Assembly (NCBI RefSeq): GCF_029227915.1
Contig: NC_079884.1
Span: 5,520,001 to 5,584,000, forward strand
Length of the DNA stretch: 64,000 bases
Reading direction: 5' to 3'
From: Hydractinia symbiolongicarpus
Lineage: Eukaryota; Cnidaria; Hydrozoa; Anthoathecata; Hydractiniidae
Below the pieces are notes generated by a model. That model had not been told where the DNA came from. It made no database searches and worked only from the letters and a program-made list of their open reading frames with translations. This document shows positions 24,385-38,682 of the stretch, piece by piece (within the stretch, counting starts at the first letter, position 1; each line of letters opens with the position of its first letter). A program made the position numbers and the translations under genes.

Positions 24385-27300
24385 TAAATTAAAAAATCGT
24401 TCAGTAAGTGAGTTTACTCCCTGGGTACTATCTTTGTATACTTTTGACTATACGGGCCAAGCCCGGGATTTACGGGAAATCTCGGGTTTTCGTTTGCCGG
24501 CGATTAAACCTCTTTCATTAAGCGTCTCATCAAAAATGAAAACATTTTTGAAAACTACAAGTCTCATGCATTTTAGTGTTAAAAAAATAAATTAAAAAAT
24601 CGTTCTGGAAATGAGTTTACTCACAGGTTACTTTCTTTGTATACATTCGACTATACGGGCCAAGCCCGGGATTTACGGGAAATCGCGGGTTTTCGTTTGC
24701 CAGCGATTAAACCTGTTTCATTAAGCGTCTCATCAAAAATGAAAACATTTTTGAAAACTGCAAGTCTTATGCGTTTTAGTGGTGAAAAGATAATTGAAAA
24801 AATCGTTTCGGAAATGAGTTTACTCACAGGGTACTTTCTTTGTACACATTCGACTATACGGGCCAAGCCCGGGATTTACGGGAAATCGCGGGTTTTTGTT
24901 TGCCGGCGATTAAACAACTTTCATTAAACGTCTCATCAAAAATGAAAACATTTCTGAAAACTACAAGTCTCATGCGTTTTAGTGGAGAAAATTAATTTAA
25001 AAAATCGTTCGGGAAATGAGTTTACTCCCTGGGTACTTTCTTTGTATACTTTTGACTATACGGGCCGAGTTCGGGATTTACGGGAAGTCGCGGATTTTCC
25101 TTTGCCGGCAATTAAACTTCTTTTATTCAGCGTCTCATCAAAAATGAAAACATTTTTGAAAACTACAAGTCTCATGCGTTTTAGTGGTGAAAAAATAAAT
25201 TAAAAAATCGTTCGCGAAATGAGTTTACTCCCTGGGTACTATCTTTGTATCCTTTTGACTATACGGGCCAAGCCCGGGATTTACGGGAAATCTCGGGTTT
25301 TCGTTTGCCGGCGATTAAACCTCTTTCATTAAGCGTCTCATCAAAAATGAAAACATTTTTGAAAACTACAAGTCTCATGCGTTTTAGTGTTGAAAAAATA
25401 AATTAAAAAATCGTTCTGGAAATGAGTTTACTCACAGGGTACTTTCTTTGTATACATTCGACTATACGGGCCAAGCCCGGGATTTACGGGAAATCGCGGG
25501 TTTTCGTTTGCCAGCAATTAAACCTGTTTCATTAAGCGTCTCATCAAAAATGAAAACATTTTTGAAAACAGCAAGTCTCATGCGTTTTAGTGGTGAAAAG
25601 ATAATTGAAAAAATCGTTTCGGAAATGAGTTTACTCACAGGGTACTTTCTTTGTATACATTCGACTATACGGGCCAAGCCCGGGATTTACGGGAAATCGC
25701 GGGTTTTCGTTTGCCAGCGATTAAACCTGTTTCATTAAGCGTCTCATCAAAAATGAAAACATTTTTGAAAACTGCAAGTCTTATACGTTTTAGTGGTGAA
25801 AAGATAATTGAAAAAATCGTTTCGGAAATGAGTTTACTCACAGGGTACTTTCTTTGTACACATTCGACTATACGGGCTAAGCCCGGGATTTACGGGAAAT
25901 CGCGGGTTTTTGTTTGCCGGCGATTAAACAACTTTCATTAAACGTCTCATCAAAAATGAAAACATTTCTGAAAACTACAAGTCTCATGCGTTTTAGTGGA
26001 GAAAATTAATTTAAAAAATCGTTCGGGAAATGAGTTTACTCCCTGGGTACTTTCTTTGTATACTTTTGACTATACGGGCCGAGTTCGGGATTTACGGGAA
26101 GTCGCGGATTTTCCTTTGCCGGCAATTAAACTTCTTTTATTCAGCGTCTCATCAAAAATGAAAACATTTTTGAAAACTACAAGTCTCATGCGTTTTAGTG
26201 GTGAAAAAATAATTTAAAAAATCGTTCGGGAAATGAGTTTACTCCCTGGGTACTATCTTTGTATACTTTTGACTATACGGGCCAAGCCCGGGATTTACGG
26301 GAAATCTCGGGTTTTCGTTTGCCGGCGATTAAACCTCTTTCATTAAGCGTCTCATCAAAAATGAAAACATTTTTGAAAACTACAAGTCTCATGCGTTTTA
26401 GTGGTGAAAAGATAATTATAAGAAATCGTTTTGGAAATGAATTTACTCACAGGGTACTTTCTTTGTATACATTCGACTATACCGGCCTAGCCTGGGATTT
26501 ACGGGAAATCGCGGGTTTTCGTTTGCCGGCGATTAAACTTCTTTTATTCAGCGTCTCATCAAAAATGAAAACATTTTTAAAAACTACAAGTCTCATGGGC
26601 TTTAGTGGTGAAATAATAATTCAAAAAATCGTTTGGGAAATTAGTTTACTCCCTGGGTACTTTCTTTGTATACTTTTGACTATACGGGCCGAGTCCGGGA
26701 TTTACGGGAAATCTCGGGTTTTCGTTTGCCGGCGATTAAACCTCTTTCATTAAGCGTCTCATCAAAAATGAAAACATTTTTGAAAACTACAAGTCTCATG
26801 CGTTTTAGTGGTGAAAAAATAAATTAAAAAATCGTTCAGTAAGTGAGTTTACTCCCTGGGTACTATCTTTGTATACTTTTGACTATACGGGCCAAGCCCG
26901 GGATTAACGGGAAATCTCGGGTTTTCGTTTGCCGGCGATTAAACCTCTTTCATTAAGCGTCTCATCAAAAATGAAAACATTTTTGAAAACTACAAGTCTC
27001 ATGCATTTTAGTGTTAAAAAAATAAATTAAAAAATCGTTCTGGAAATGAGTTTACTCACAGGTTACTTTCTTTGTATACATTCGACTATACGGGCCAAGC
27101 CCGGGATTTACGGGAAATCGCGGGTTTTCGTTTGCCAGCGATTAAACCTGTTTCATTAAGCGTCTCATCAAAAATGAAAACATTTTTGAAAACTGCAAGT
27201 CTTATGCGTTTTAGTGGTGAAAAGATAATTGAAAAAATCGTTTCGGAAATGAGTTTACTCACAGGGTACTTTCTTTGTACACATTCGACTATACGGGCCA

Positions 27301-28835
27301 AGCCCGGGATTTACGGGAAATCGCGGGTTTTTGTTTGCCGGCGATTAAACAACTTTCATTAAACGTCTCATCAAAAATGAAAACATTTCTGAAAACTACA
27401 AGTCTCATGCGTTTTAGTGGAGAAAATTAATTTAAAAAATCGTTCGGGAAATGAGTTTACTCCCTGGGTACTTTCTTTGTATACTTTTGACTATACGGGC
27501 CGAGTTCGGGATTTACGGGAAGTCGCGGATTTTCCTTTGCCGGCAATTAAACTTCTTTTATTCAGCGTCTCATCAAAAATGAAAACATTTTTGAAAACTA
27601 CAAGTCTCATGCGTTTTAGTGGTGAAAAAATAAATTAAAAAATCGTTCGCGAAATGAGTTTACTCCCTGGGTACTATCTTTGTATCCTTTTGACTATACG
27701 GGCCAAGCCCGGGATTTACGGGAAATCTCGGGTTTTCGTTTGCCGGCGATTAAACCTCTTTCATTAAGCGTCTCATCAAAAATGAAAACATTTTTGAAAA
27801 CTACAAGTCTCATGCGTTTTAGTGTTGAAAAAATAAATTAAAAAATCGTTCTGGAAATGAGTTTACTCACAGGGTACTTTCTTTGTATACATTCGACTAT
27901 ACGGGCCAAGCCGGGGATTTACGGGAAATCGCGGGTTTTCGTTTGCCAGCAATTAAACCTGTTTCATTAAGCGTCTCATCAAAAATGAAAACATTTTTGA
28001 AAACAGCAAGTCTCATGCGTTTTAGTGGTGAAAAGATAATTGAAAAAATCGTTTCGGAAATGAGTTTACTCACAGGGTACTTTCTTTGTATACATTCGAC
28101 TATACGGGCCAAGCCCGGGATTTACGGGAAATCGCGGATTTTCGTTTGCCAGCGATTAAACCTGTTTCATTAAGCGTCTCATCAAAAATGAAAACATTTT
28201 TGAAAACTGCAAGTCTTATGCGTTTTAGTGGTGAAAAGATAATTGAAAAAATCGTTTCGGAAATGAGTTTACTCACAGGGTACTTTCTTTGTACACATTC
28301 GACTATACGGGCTAAGCCCGGGATTTACGGGAAATCGCGGGTTTTTGTTTGCCGGCGATTAAACAACTTTCATTAAACGTCTCATCAAAAATGAAAACAT
28401 TTCTGAAAACTACAAGTCTCATGCGTTTTAGTGGAGAAAATTAATTTAAAAAATCGTTCGGGAAATGAGTTTACTCCCTGGGTACTTTCTTTGTATACTT
28501 TTGACTATACGGGCCGAGTTCGGGATTTACGGGAAGTCGCGGATTTTCCTTTGCCGGCAATTAAACTTCTTTTATTCAGCGTCTCATCAAAAATGAAAAC
28601 ATTTTTGAAAACTACAAGTCTCATGCGTTTTAGTGGTGAAAAAATAATTTAAAAAATCGTTCGGGAAATGAGTTTACTCCCTGGGTACTATCTTTGTATA
28701 CTTTTGACTATACGGGCCAAGCCCGGGATTTACGGGAAATCTCGGGTTTTCGTTTGCCGGCGATTAAACCTCTTTCATTAAGCGTCTCATCAAAAATGAA
28801 AACATTTTTGAAAACTACAAGTCTCATGCGTTTTA
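23923..28835 (+). repeat. 12-monomer HOR (2,435 bp), two copies
   Basis: Copy 1 spans about 23923-26357 and copy 2 about 26358-28835, at a constant offset of 2,435 bp. Shared rare variants include GCCTAGCCTGGG (near 24049 and 26484), the joint GTTCAGTAAGTGAG (near 24401 and 26836), TATCTTTGTATCC (near 25241 and 27676) and GATTTTCCTTTGCCGG in P monomers. The copies differ at scattered single bases. The left edge falls just right of the rearranged linker at 23915-23927, so the second copy does not carry that indel. Confidence 0.9.
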
Positions 28836-31800
28836 GTGTTGAAAAAATAAATTAAAAAATCGTTCTGGAAATGAGTTAACTCACAGGGTACTTTCTTTGT
28901 ATACATTCGACTATACGGGCCAAGCCCGGGATTTACGGGAAATCGCGGGTTTTCGTTTGCCAGCAATTAAACCTGTTTCATTAAGCGTCTCATCAAAAAT
29001 GAAAACATTTTTGAAAACTGCAAGTCTCATGCGTTTTAGTGGTGAAAAGGTAATTGAAAAAATCGTTTCGGAAATGAGTTTACTCACAGGGTACTTTCTT
29101 TGTACACATTCGACTATACGGGCCAAGCCCGGGATTTACGGGAAATCGCGGGTTTTTGTTTGCCGGCGATTAAACCTGTTTCATTAAGCGTCTCATCAAA
29201 AATGAAAACATTTTTGAAAACTGCAAGTCTTATGCGTTTTAGTGGTGAAAAGATAATTGAAAAAATCGTTTCGGAAATGAGTTTACTCACAGGGTACTTT
29301 CTTTGTACACATTCAACTATACGGGCTAAGCCCGGGATTTACGGGAAATCGCGGGTTTTTGTTTGCCGGCGATTAAACAACTTTCATTAAACGTCTCATC
29401 AAAAATGAAAACATTTCTGAAAACTACAAGTCTCATGCGTTTCAGTGGAGAAAATTAATTTAAAAAATCGTTCGGGAAATGAGTTTACTCCCTGGGTACT
29501 TTCTTTGTATACTTTTGACTATACGGGCCGAGTTCGGGATTTACGGGAAGTCGCGGATTTTCCTTTGCCGGCAATTAAACTTCTTTTATTCAGCGTCTCA
29601 TCAAAAATGAAAACATTTTTGAAAACTACAAGTCTCATGCGTTTTAGTGGTGAAAAAATAATTTAAAAAATCGTTCGGGAAATGAGTTTACTCCCTGGGT
29701 ACTATCTTTGTATACTTTTGACTATACGGGCCAAGCACGGGATTTACGGGAAATCTCGGGTTTTCGTTTGCCGGCGATTAAACCTCTTTCATTAAGCGTC
29801 TTATCAAAAATGAAAACATTTTTGAAAACTACAAGTCTCATGCGTTTTAGTGTTGAAAAAATAAATTAAAAAATCGTTTTGGAAATGAGTTTACTCACAG
29901 GGTACTTTCTTTGTATACATTCGACTATACGGGCCAAGCCCGGGATTTACGGGAAATCGCGGGTTTTCGTTTGCCAGCAATTAAACCTGTTTCATTAAGC
30001 GTCTCATCAAAAATGAAAACATTTTTGAAAACTGCAAGTCTCATGCGTTTTAGTGGTGAAAAGGTAATTGAAAAAATCGTTCGGGAAATGAGTTTACTCC
30101 CTGGGTACTATCTTTGTATACTTTTGACTATACGGGCCAAGCCCGGGATTTACGGGAAATCTCGGGTTTTCGTTTGCCGGCGATTAAACCTCTTTCATTA
30201 AGCGTCTCATCAAAAATGAAAAATTTTTTGAAAACTACAAGTCTCATGCGTTTTAGTGTTGAAAAAATAAATTAAAAAATCGTTCTGGAAATGAGTTTAC
30301 TCACAGGGTACTTTCTTTGTATACATTCGACTATACGGGCCAAGCCCGGGATTTACGGGAAATCGCGGGTTTTCGTTTGCCGGCGATTAAACCTCTTTCA
30401 TTAAGCGTCTCATCAAAAATGAAAACATTTTTGAAAACTACAAGTCTCATGCGTTTTAGTGTTGAAAAAATAAATTAAAAAATCGTTCTGGAAATGAGTT
30501 AACTCACAGGGTACTTTCTTTGTATACATTCGACTATACGGGCCAAGCCCGGGATTTACGGGAAATCGCGGGTTTTCGTTTGCCAGCAATTAAACCTGTT
30601 TCATTAAGCGTCTCATCAAAAATGAAAACATTTTTGAAAACTGCAAGTCTCATGCGTTTTAGTGGTGAAAAGGTAATTGAAAAAATCGTTTCGGAAATGA
30701 GTTTACTCACAGGGTACTTTCTTTGTACACATTCGACTATACGGGCCAAGCCCGGGATTTACGGGAAATCGCGGGTTTTTGTTTGCCGGCGATTAAACCT
30801 GTTTCATTAAGCGTCTCATCAAAAATGAAAACATTTTTGAAAACTGCAAGTCTTATGCGTTTTAGTGGTGAAAAGATAATTGAAAAAATCGTTTCGGAAA
30901 TGAGTTTACTCACAGGGTACTTTCTTTGTACACATTCAACTATACGGGCTAAGCCCGGGATTTACGGGAAATCGCGGGTTTTTGTTTGCCGGCGATTAAA
31001 CAACTTTCATTAAACGTCTCATCAAAAATGAAAACATTTCTGAAAACTACAAGTCTCATGCGTTTCAGTGGAGAAAATTAATTTAAAAAATCGTTCGGGA
31101 AATGAGTTTACTCCCTGGGTACTTTCTTTGTATACTTTTGACTATACGGGCCGAGTTCGGGATTTACGGGAAGTCGCGGATTTTCCTTTGCCGGCAATTA
31201 AACTTCTTTTATTCAGCGTCTCATCAAAAATGAAAACATTTTTGAAAACTACAAGTCTCATGCGTTTTAGTGGTGAAAAAATAATTTAAAAAATCGTTCG
31301 GGAAATGAGTTTACTCCCTGGGTACTATCTTTGTATACTTTTGACTATACGGGCCAAGCCCGGGATTTACGGGAAATCTCGGGTTTTCGTTTGCCGGCGA
31401 TTAAACCTCTTTCATTAAGCGTCTTATCAAAAATGAAAACATTTTTGAAAACTACAAGTCTCATGCGTTTTAGTGTTGAAAAAATAAATTAAAAAATCGT
31501 TTTGGAAATGAGTTTACTCACAGGGTACTTTCTTTGTATACATTCGACTATACGGGCCAACCCCGGGATTTACGGGAAATCGCGGGTTTTCGTTTGCCAG
31601 CAATTAAACCTGTTTCATTAAGCGTCTCATCAAAAATGAAAACATTTTTGAAAACTGCAAGTCTCATGCGTTTTAGTGGTGAAAAGGTAATTGAAAAAAT
31701 CGTTCGGGAAATGAGTTTACTCCCTGGGTACTATCTTTGTATACTTTTGACTATACGGGCCAAGCCCGGGATTTACGGGAAATCTCGGGTTTTCGTTTGC

Positions 31801-32010
31801 CGGCGATTAAACCTCTTTCATTAAGCGTCTCATCAAAAATGAAAAATTTTTTGAAAACTACAAGTCTCATGCGTTTTAGTGTTGAAAAAATAAATTAAAA
31901 AATCGTTCTGGAAATGAGTTTACTCACAGGGTACTTTCTTTGTATACATTCGACTATACGGGCCAAGCCCGGGATTTACGGGAAATCGCGGGTTTTCGTT
32001 TGCCAGCAAT
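28770..32010 (+). repeat. 8-monomer HOR (1,623 bp), two copies
   Basis: Copy 1 is about 28770-30392 and copy 2 about 30393-32010. Shared private variants at exactly 1,623 bp spacing are GAGTTAACTCACAGG (28874 and 30497), TTCAACTATACGGGCTAAG (near 29311 and 30934), CGTTTCAGTGGAG (near 29439 and 31062) and GAAAAATTTTTTG (near 30220 and 31843). Each copy contains a T/R hybrid step where the tail GAAAAGGTAATTG runs into a CTCCCTGGGTACTATC head, which shows earlier exchange inside the block. Confidence 0.9.
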
Positions 32011-33789
32011 TAAACCTGTTTCATTAAGCGTCTCATCAAAAATGAAAACATTTTTGAAAACTGCAAGTCTCATGCGTTTTAGTGGTGAAAAGGTAATTGA
32101 AAAAATCGTTTCGGAAATGAGTTTACTCACAGGGTACTTTCTTTGTACACATTCGACTATACGGGCCAAGCCCGGGATTTACGGGAAATCGCGGGTTTTT
32201 GTTTGCCGGCGATTAAACAACTTTCATTAAATGTCTCATCAAAAATGAAAACATTTCTGAAAACTACAAGTCTCATGCGTTTTAGTGGAGAAAATTAATT
32301 TAAAAAATCGTTCGGGAAATGAGTTTACTCCCTGGGTACTTTCTTTGTATACTTTTGACTATACGGGCCGAGTCCCAGATTTACGGGAAGTCGCGGATTT
32401 TCGTTTGCCGGCAATTAAACTTCTTTTATTCAGCGTCTCATCAAAAATGAAAACATTTTTGAAAACTACAAGTCTCATGGGCTTTAGTGGTGAATAATAA
32501 TTTAAAAAATCGTTCGGGAAATGAGTTTACACCCCGGGTACTTTCTTTGTATACTTTTGACTATACGGGCCGAGTCCGGGATTTACGGGAAATCGCAGGT
32601 TTTCGTTTGCCGGCTGTTAAACTTCTTTTATTCAGCGTCTCATCAAAAATGAAAACATTTTTGAAAACTACAAGTCTCATGCGTTTTAGTGGTGAAAAAA
32701 TAAATTAAAAAATCGTTCGGGAAATGAGTTTACTCCCTGGGTACTATCTTTGTATACTTTTGACTATACGGGCCGAGTCCGGGATTTACGGGAAATCGCG
32801 AGTTTTTGTTTGCCGGCGATTAAACAACTTTCATTAAACGTCTCATCAAAAATGAAAACATTTCTGAAAACTACAAGTCTCATGCGTTTTAGTGGAGAAA
32901 ATTAATTTAAAAAATCGTTCGGGAAATGAGTTTACTCCCTGGGTACTTTCTTTGTATACTTTTGATTATACGGGCCGAGTTCGGGATTTACGGGAAGTCG
33001 CGGATTTTCGTTTGCCGGCAATTAAACTTCTTTTATTCAGCGTCTCATCAAAAATGAAAACATTTTTAAAAACTACAAGTCTCATGGGCTTTAGTGGTGA
33101 ATAATAATTTAAAAAATCGTTCGGGAAATGAGTTTACACCCCGGGTACTATCTTTGTATACTTTTGACTATACGGGCCGAGTCCGGGATTTACGGGAAAT
33201 CGCGGGTTTTTGTTTGCCGGCGATTAAACAACTTTCATTAAACGTCTCATCAAAAATGAAAACATTTCTGAAAACTACAAGTCTCATGCGTTTTAGTGGA
33301 GAAAATTAATTTAAAAAATCGTTCGGGAAATGAGTTTACTCCCTGGGTACTTTCTTTGTATACTTTTGACTATACGGGCCGAGTTCGGGATTTACGGGAA
33401 GTGGCTGATTTTCGTTTGCCGGCAATTAAACTTCTTTTATTCAGCGTCTCATCAAAAATGAAAACATTTTTAAAAACTAAAAGTCTCATGGGCTTTAGTG
33501 GTGAAATAAAAATTTAAAAAATCGTTCGGGAAATGAGTTTACAGCCCGGGTACTTTCTTTGTATACTTTTGACTATACGGGCCGAGTCCGGGATTTACGG
33601 GAAATCGCAGGTTTTCGTTTGCCGGCTATTAAACTTCTTTTATTCAGCGTCTCATCAAAAATGAAAACATTTTTGAAAACTACAAGTCTCATGCGTTTTA
33701 GTGGTGAAAAAATAAATTAAAAAATCGTTCGAGAAATGAGTTTACTCCCTGGGTACTATCTTTGTATACTTTTGACTATACGGGCCAAG

Positions 33790-33814
33790 CCCGAGATTTA
33801 CGGGAAATCTCGGG
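33790..33814. repeat. Perfect 10+5+10 inverted repeat (hairpin), instance 1
   Basis: Left arm CCCGAGATTT, five-base loop ACGGG, right arm AAATCTCGGG: a perfect dyad of 25 bp in the GC-rich core of an R-type monomer. In most monomers of the window the same place reads CCCGGGATTT or GTCCGGGATTT on the left, with AAATCGCGGG or AAATCTCGGG on the right, leaving at least one mismatch. The GGG to GAG change on the left arm pairs with CTC on the right arm and completes the dyad. It could extrude as a cruciform or fold in a transcript (inference). Confidence 0.85.
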
Positions 33815-35556
33815 TTTTCGTTTGCCGGCGATTAAACCTCTTTCATTAAGCGTCTCATCAAAAATGAAAACATTTTTGAAAACTGCAAGTCTCATGCGTT
33901 TTAGTGGTGAAAAGATAATTGAAAAAATCGTTCGGGAAATGAGTTTACTCCCTGGGTACTTTCTTTGTATACTTTTGACTATACGGGCCGAGTTCGGGAT
34001 TTACGGGAAGTCGCGGATTTTCGTTTGCCGGCAATTAAACTTTTTTTATTCAGCGTCTCATCAAAAATGAAAACATTTTTAAAAACTACAAGTCTCATGG
34101 GCTTTAGTGGTGAAATAATAATTTAAAAAATCGTTCGGGAAATGAGTTTACACCCCAGGTACTTTCTTTGTATACTTTTGACTATACGGGCCGAGTCCGG
34201 GATTTACGGGAAATCGCAGGTTTTCGTTTGCCGGCTATTAAACTTCTTTTATTCAGCGTCTCATCAAAAATGAAAACATTTTTGAAAACTACAAGTCTCA
34301 TGCGTTTTAGTGGTGAAAAAATAAATTAAAAAATCGTTCGGGAAATGGGTTTACTCCCTGGGTACTATATTTGTATACTTTTGACTATACGGGCCAAGCC
34401 CGGGATTTACGGGAAATCTCGGGTTTTCGTTTGCCGGCGATTAAACCTCTTTCATTAAGCGTTTCATCAAAAATGAAAACATTTCTGAAAACTACAAGTC
34501 TCATGCGTTTTAGTGGTGAAAAAATGACTTAAAAAATCGTTCCGGAAATGAGTTTACTCCCTGGGTACTTTCTTTGTATACTTTTGACTACACGGGCCGA
34601 GTCCGGGATTTACGGGAAATCGCCGGTTTTCGTTTGCCGGCGATTAAACAACTTTCATTAAACGTCTCATCAAAAATGAAAACATTTCTGAAAACTACAA
34701 GTCTCATGCGTTTTAGTGGAGAAAATTAATTTAAAAAATCGTTCGGGAAATGAGTTTACTCCCTGGGTACTTTCTTTGTATACTTTTGACTATACGGGCC
34801 GAGTTCGGGATTTACGGGAAGTCGCGGATTTTCGTTTGCCGGCTATTAAACTTCTTTTATTCAGCGTCTCATCAAAAATGAAAATTTTTTTGAAAACTAC
34901 AAGTCTCATGCGTTTTAGTGGTGAAATAATAACTTAAAAAATCGTTCGGGAAATGAGTTTACACCCCGGGTACTTTCTTTGTATACTTTTGACTATACGG
35001 GCCGAGTCCGGGATTTACGGGAAATCGCAGGTTTTCGTTTGCCGGCTATTAAACTTCTTTTATTCAGCGTCTCATCAAAAATGAAAAAATTTTTGAAAAC
35101 TACAAGTCTCATGCGTTTTAGTGGTGAAAAAATAAATTAAAAAATCGTTCGGGAAATGAGTTTACTCCCTGGGTACTATCTTTGTATACTTTTGACTATA
35201 CGGGCCAAGCCCGGGATTTACGGGAAATCTCGGGTTTTCGTTTGCCAGCGATTAAACCTCTTTCATTAAGCGTCTCATCAAAAATGAAAACATTTTTAAA
35301 AACTACAAGTCTCATGCGTTTTAGTGGTGAAAAAATAAATTAAAAAATCGTTCGGGAAATGAGTTTACTCCCTGGGTACTATCTTTGTATACTTTTGACT
35401 ATACGGGCCAAGCCCGGGATTTACGGGAAATCTCGGGTTTTCGTTTGCCGGCGATTAAACCTCTTTCATTAAGCGTCTCATCAAAAATGAAAACATTTTT
35501 GAAAACTACAAGTCTCATGCGTTTTAGTGTTGAAAAAATAAATTAAAAAATCGTTC

Positions 35557-35758
35557 CGCAAATGAGTTTACTCACAGGGTACTTTCTTTGTATACTTTTG
35601 ACTATACGGGCCAAGCCTGGGATTTACGGGAAATCGCGGGTTTTTGTTTGCCGGCGATTAAACCACTTTCATTAAACGTCTCATCAAAAATAAAAACATT
35701 TCTGAAAACTACAAGTCTCATGCGTTTTAGTGGAGAAAATTAATTTAAAAAATCGTTC
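35557..35758 (+). repeat. Chimeric T/U monomer: one-monomer deletion in copy 1
   Basis: The head is T type (CGCAAATGAG followed by CTCACAGGGTAC), while the core and tail are U type (AAGCCTGGGATTTACGGG, GTTTTTGTTTGCCGGCG, ACCACTTTCATTAAACG, ATAAAAACATTTCTG). Copy 2 has these as two separate monomers at about 46.5-46.9 kb. Fusing them removed one full period (203 bp) without disturbing the phase, exactly what unequal exchange between adjacent monomers produces. TTTGTATACTTTTGAC in the middle also differs from both parents, so the event may have involved a third monomer. Confidence 0.85.
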
Positions 35759-38657
35759 GGGAAATGAGTTTACTCCCTGGGTACTTTCTTTGTATACTTT
35801 TGACTATACGGGCCGAGTTCGGGATTTACGGGAAGTCGCGGATTTTCGTTTGCCGGCAATTAAACTTCTTTTATTCAGCGTCTCATCAAAAATGAAAACA
35901 TTTTTAAAAACTACAAGTCTCATGGGCTTTAGTGGTGAAATAATAATTTAAAAAATCGTTCGGGAAATGAGTTTACACCCCGGGTACTTTCTTTGTATAC
36001 TTTTGACTATACGGGCCGAGTCCGGGATTTATGGGAAATCGCAGGTTTTCGTTTGCCGGCTATTAAACTTCTGTTATTCAGCGTCTCATCAAAAATGAAA
36101 ACATTTTTGAAAACTACAAGTCTCATGCGTTTTAGTGGTGAAAAAATAAATTAAAAAATCGTTCGGGAAATGAGTTTACTCCGTGGGTACTATCTTTGTA
36201 TACTTTTGACTATACGGGCCAAGCCCGGGATTTTCGGGAAATCTCGGGTTTTCGTTTGCCGGCGATTAAACCTCTTTCATTAAGCGTCTCATCAAAAATG
36301 AAAACATTTTTGAAAACTACAAGTCTCATGCGTTTTAGTGTTGAAAAAATAAATTAAAAAATCGTTCTGGAAATGAGTTTACTCACAGGGTACTTTCTTT
36401 GTATACATTCGACTATACGGGCCAAGCCCGGGATTTACGGGAAATCGCGGGTTTTCGTTTGCCGGCAATTAAACTTCTTTTATTCAGCGTCTCATCAAAA
36501 ATGAAAACATTTTTAAAAAATACAAGTCTCATGGGCTTTAGTGGTGAAATAATAACTTAAAAAATCGTTCGGGAAATGAGTTTACACCCCGGGTACTTTC
36601 TTTGTATACTTTTGACTATACGGGCCGAGTCCGGGATTTACGGGAAATCGCAGGTTTTCGTTTGCCGGCTATTAAACTTCTTTTATTCAGCGTCTCATCA
36701 AAAATGAAAACATTTTTGAAAACTACAAGTCTCATGCGTTTTAGTGGTGAAAAAATAAATTAAAAAATCGTTCGGGAAATGAGTTTACTCCCTGGGTACT
36801 ATCTTTGTATACTTTTGACTATACGGGCCAAGCCCGGGATTTACGGGAAATCTCGGGTTTTCGTTTGCCGGCGATTAAACCTCTTTCATTAAGCGTCTCA
36901 TCAAAAATGAAAACATTTTTGAAAACTACAAGTCTCATGCGTTTTAGTGGTGAAAAAATAAATTAAAAAATCGTTCGGGAAATGAGTTTACTCCCTGGGT
37001 ACTATCTTTGTATACTTTTGACTATACGGGCCAAGCCCGGGATTTACGGGAAATCTCGGGTTTTCGTTTGCCGGCGATTAAACCTCTTTCATTAAGCGTC
37101 TCATCAAAAATGAAAACATTTTTGAAAACTACAAGTCTCATGCGTTTTAGTGTTGAAAAAATAAATTAAAAAATCGTTCCGCAAATGAGTTTACTCACAG
37201 GGTACTTTCTTTGTATACATTCGACTATACGGGCCAAGCCCGGGATTTACGGCAAATCGCGGGTTTTCGTTTGCCAGCGATTAAACCTGTTTCATTAAGC
37301 GTCTCATCAAAAATGAAAACATTTTTGAAAACTGCAAGTCTCATGCGTTTTAGTGGTGAAAAGATAATTGAAAAAATCGTTTCGGAAATGAGTTTACTCA
37401 CACGGTACTTTCTTTGTACACATTCGACTATACGGGCCAAGCCTGGGATTTACGGAAAATCGCGGGTTTTTGTTTGCCGGCGATTAAACAACTTTCATTA
37501 AACGTCTCATCAAAAATAAAAACATTTCTGAAAACTACAAGTCTCATGCGTTTTAGTGGAGAAAATTAATTTAAAAAATCGTTCGGGAAATGAGTTTACT
37601 CCCTGGGTACTTTCTTTGTATACTTTTGACTATACGGGCCGAGTTCGGGATTTACGGGAAGTCGCGGATTTTCGTTTGCCGGCAATTAAACTTCCTTTAT
37701 TCAGCGTCTCATCAAAAATGAAAACATTTTTGAAAACTACAAGTCTCATGCGTTTTAGTGGTGAAAAAATAAATTAAAAAATCGTTCGGGAAATGAGTTT
37801 ACTCCGTGGGTACTATCTTTGTATACTTTTGACTATACGGGCCAAGCCCGGGATTTACGGGAAATCTCGGGTTTTCGTTTGCCGGCGATTAAACTTCTTT
37901 TATTCAGCGTCTCATGAAAAATGAAAACATTTTTGAAAACTACAAGTCTCATGCGTTTTAGTGGTGAAAAAATAAATTAAAAAATCGTTCGGGAAATGAG
38001 TTTACTCCCTGGGTACTATCTTTGTATACTTTTGACTATACGGGCCGAGTCCGGGATTTACGGGAAATCGCGGGTTTTTGTTTGCCGGCGATTAAACAAC
38101 TTTCATTAAACGTCTCATCAAAAATGAAAACATTTCTGAAAACTACAAGTCTCATGCGTTTTAGTGGAGAAAATTAATTTAAAAAATCGTTCGGGAAATG
38201 AGTTTACTCCCTGGGTACTTTCTTTGTATACTTTTGACTATACGGGCCGAGTTCGGGATTTACGGGAAGTCGCGGATTTTCGTTTGCCGGCAATTAAACT
38301 TCTTTTATTCAGCGTCTCATCAAAAATGAAAACATTTTTCAAAACTAAAAGTCTCATGGGCTTTAGTGGTGAAATAATAATTTAAAAAATCGTTCGGGAA
38401 ATGAGTTTACAGCCCGGGTACTTTCTTTGTATACTTTTGACTATACGGGCCGAGTCCGGGATTTACGGGAAATCGCAGATTTTCGTTTGCCGGCTATTAA
38501 ACTTCTTTTATTCAGCGTCTCATCAAAAATGAAAACATTTTTGAAAACTACAAGTCTCATGCGTTTTAGTGGTGAAAAAATAAATTAAAAAATCGTTCGG
38601 GAAATGAGTTTACTCCCTGGGTACTATCTTTGTATACTTTTGACTATACGGGCCAAG

Positions 38658-38682
38658 CCCGAGATTTACGGGAAATCTCGGG
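38658..38682. repeat. Perfect hairpin, instance 2
   Basis: Same arms and loop as at 33790, in the first unit of the nested 9-monomer pair of super-HOR copy 1. Confidence 0.85.

Larger units (their letters stand above)
20161..32069 (+). repeat. Array domain C: local 3-, 4-, 8- and 12-monomer expansions
   Basis: Four monomer types dominate and usually follow one another. P has GAGTTCGGGATTTACGGGAA with GCCGGCAATTAAAC. R has TACTATCTTTGTATAC with GGAAATCTCGGG and ACCTCTTTCATTAAGCG. T has CTCACAGGGTAC, ATTCGACTATAC and GCCAGCGATTAAACCTG. U has TTTGTACACATTCGAC and AACAACTTTCATTAAACG with a tail GTGGAGAAAATTAATTT. The order P-R-T-U gives an 811 bp period. Different stretches of this order were then duplicated as larger blocks. 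Sequence identity between block copies is visibly higher than in domains A and B. Confidence 0.85.
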
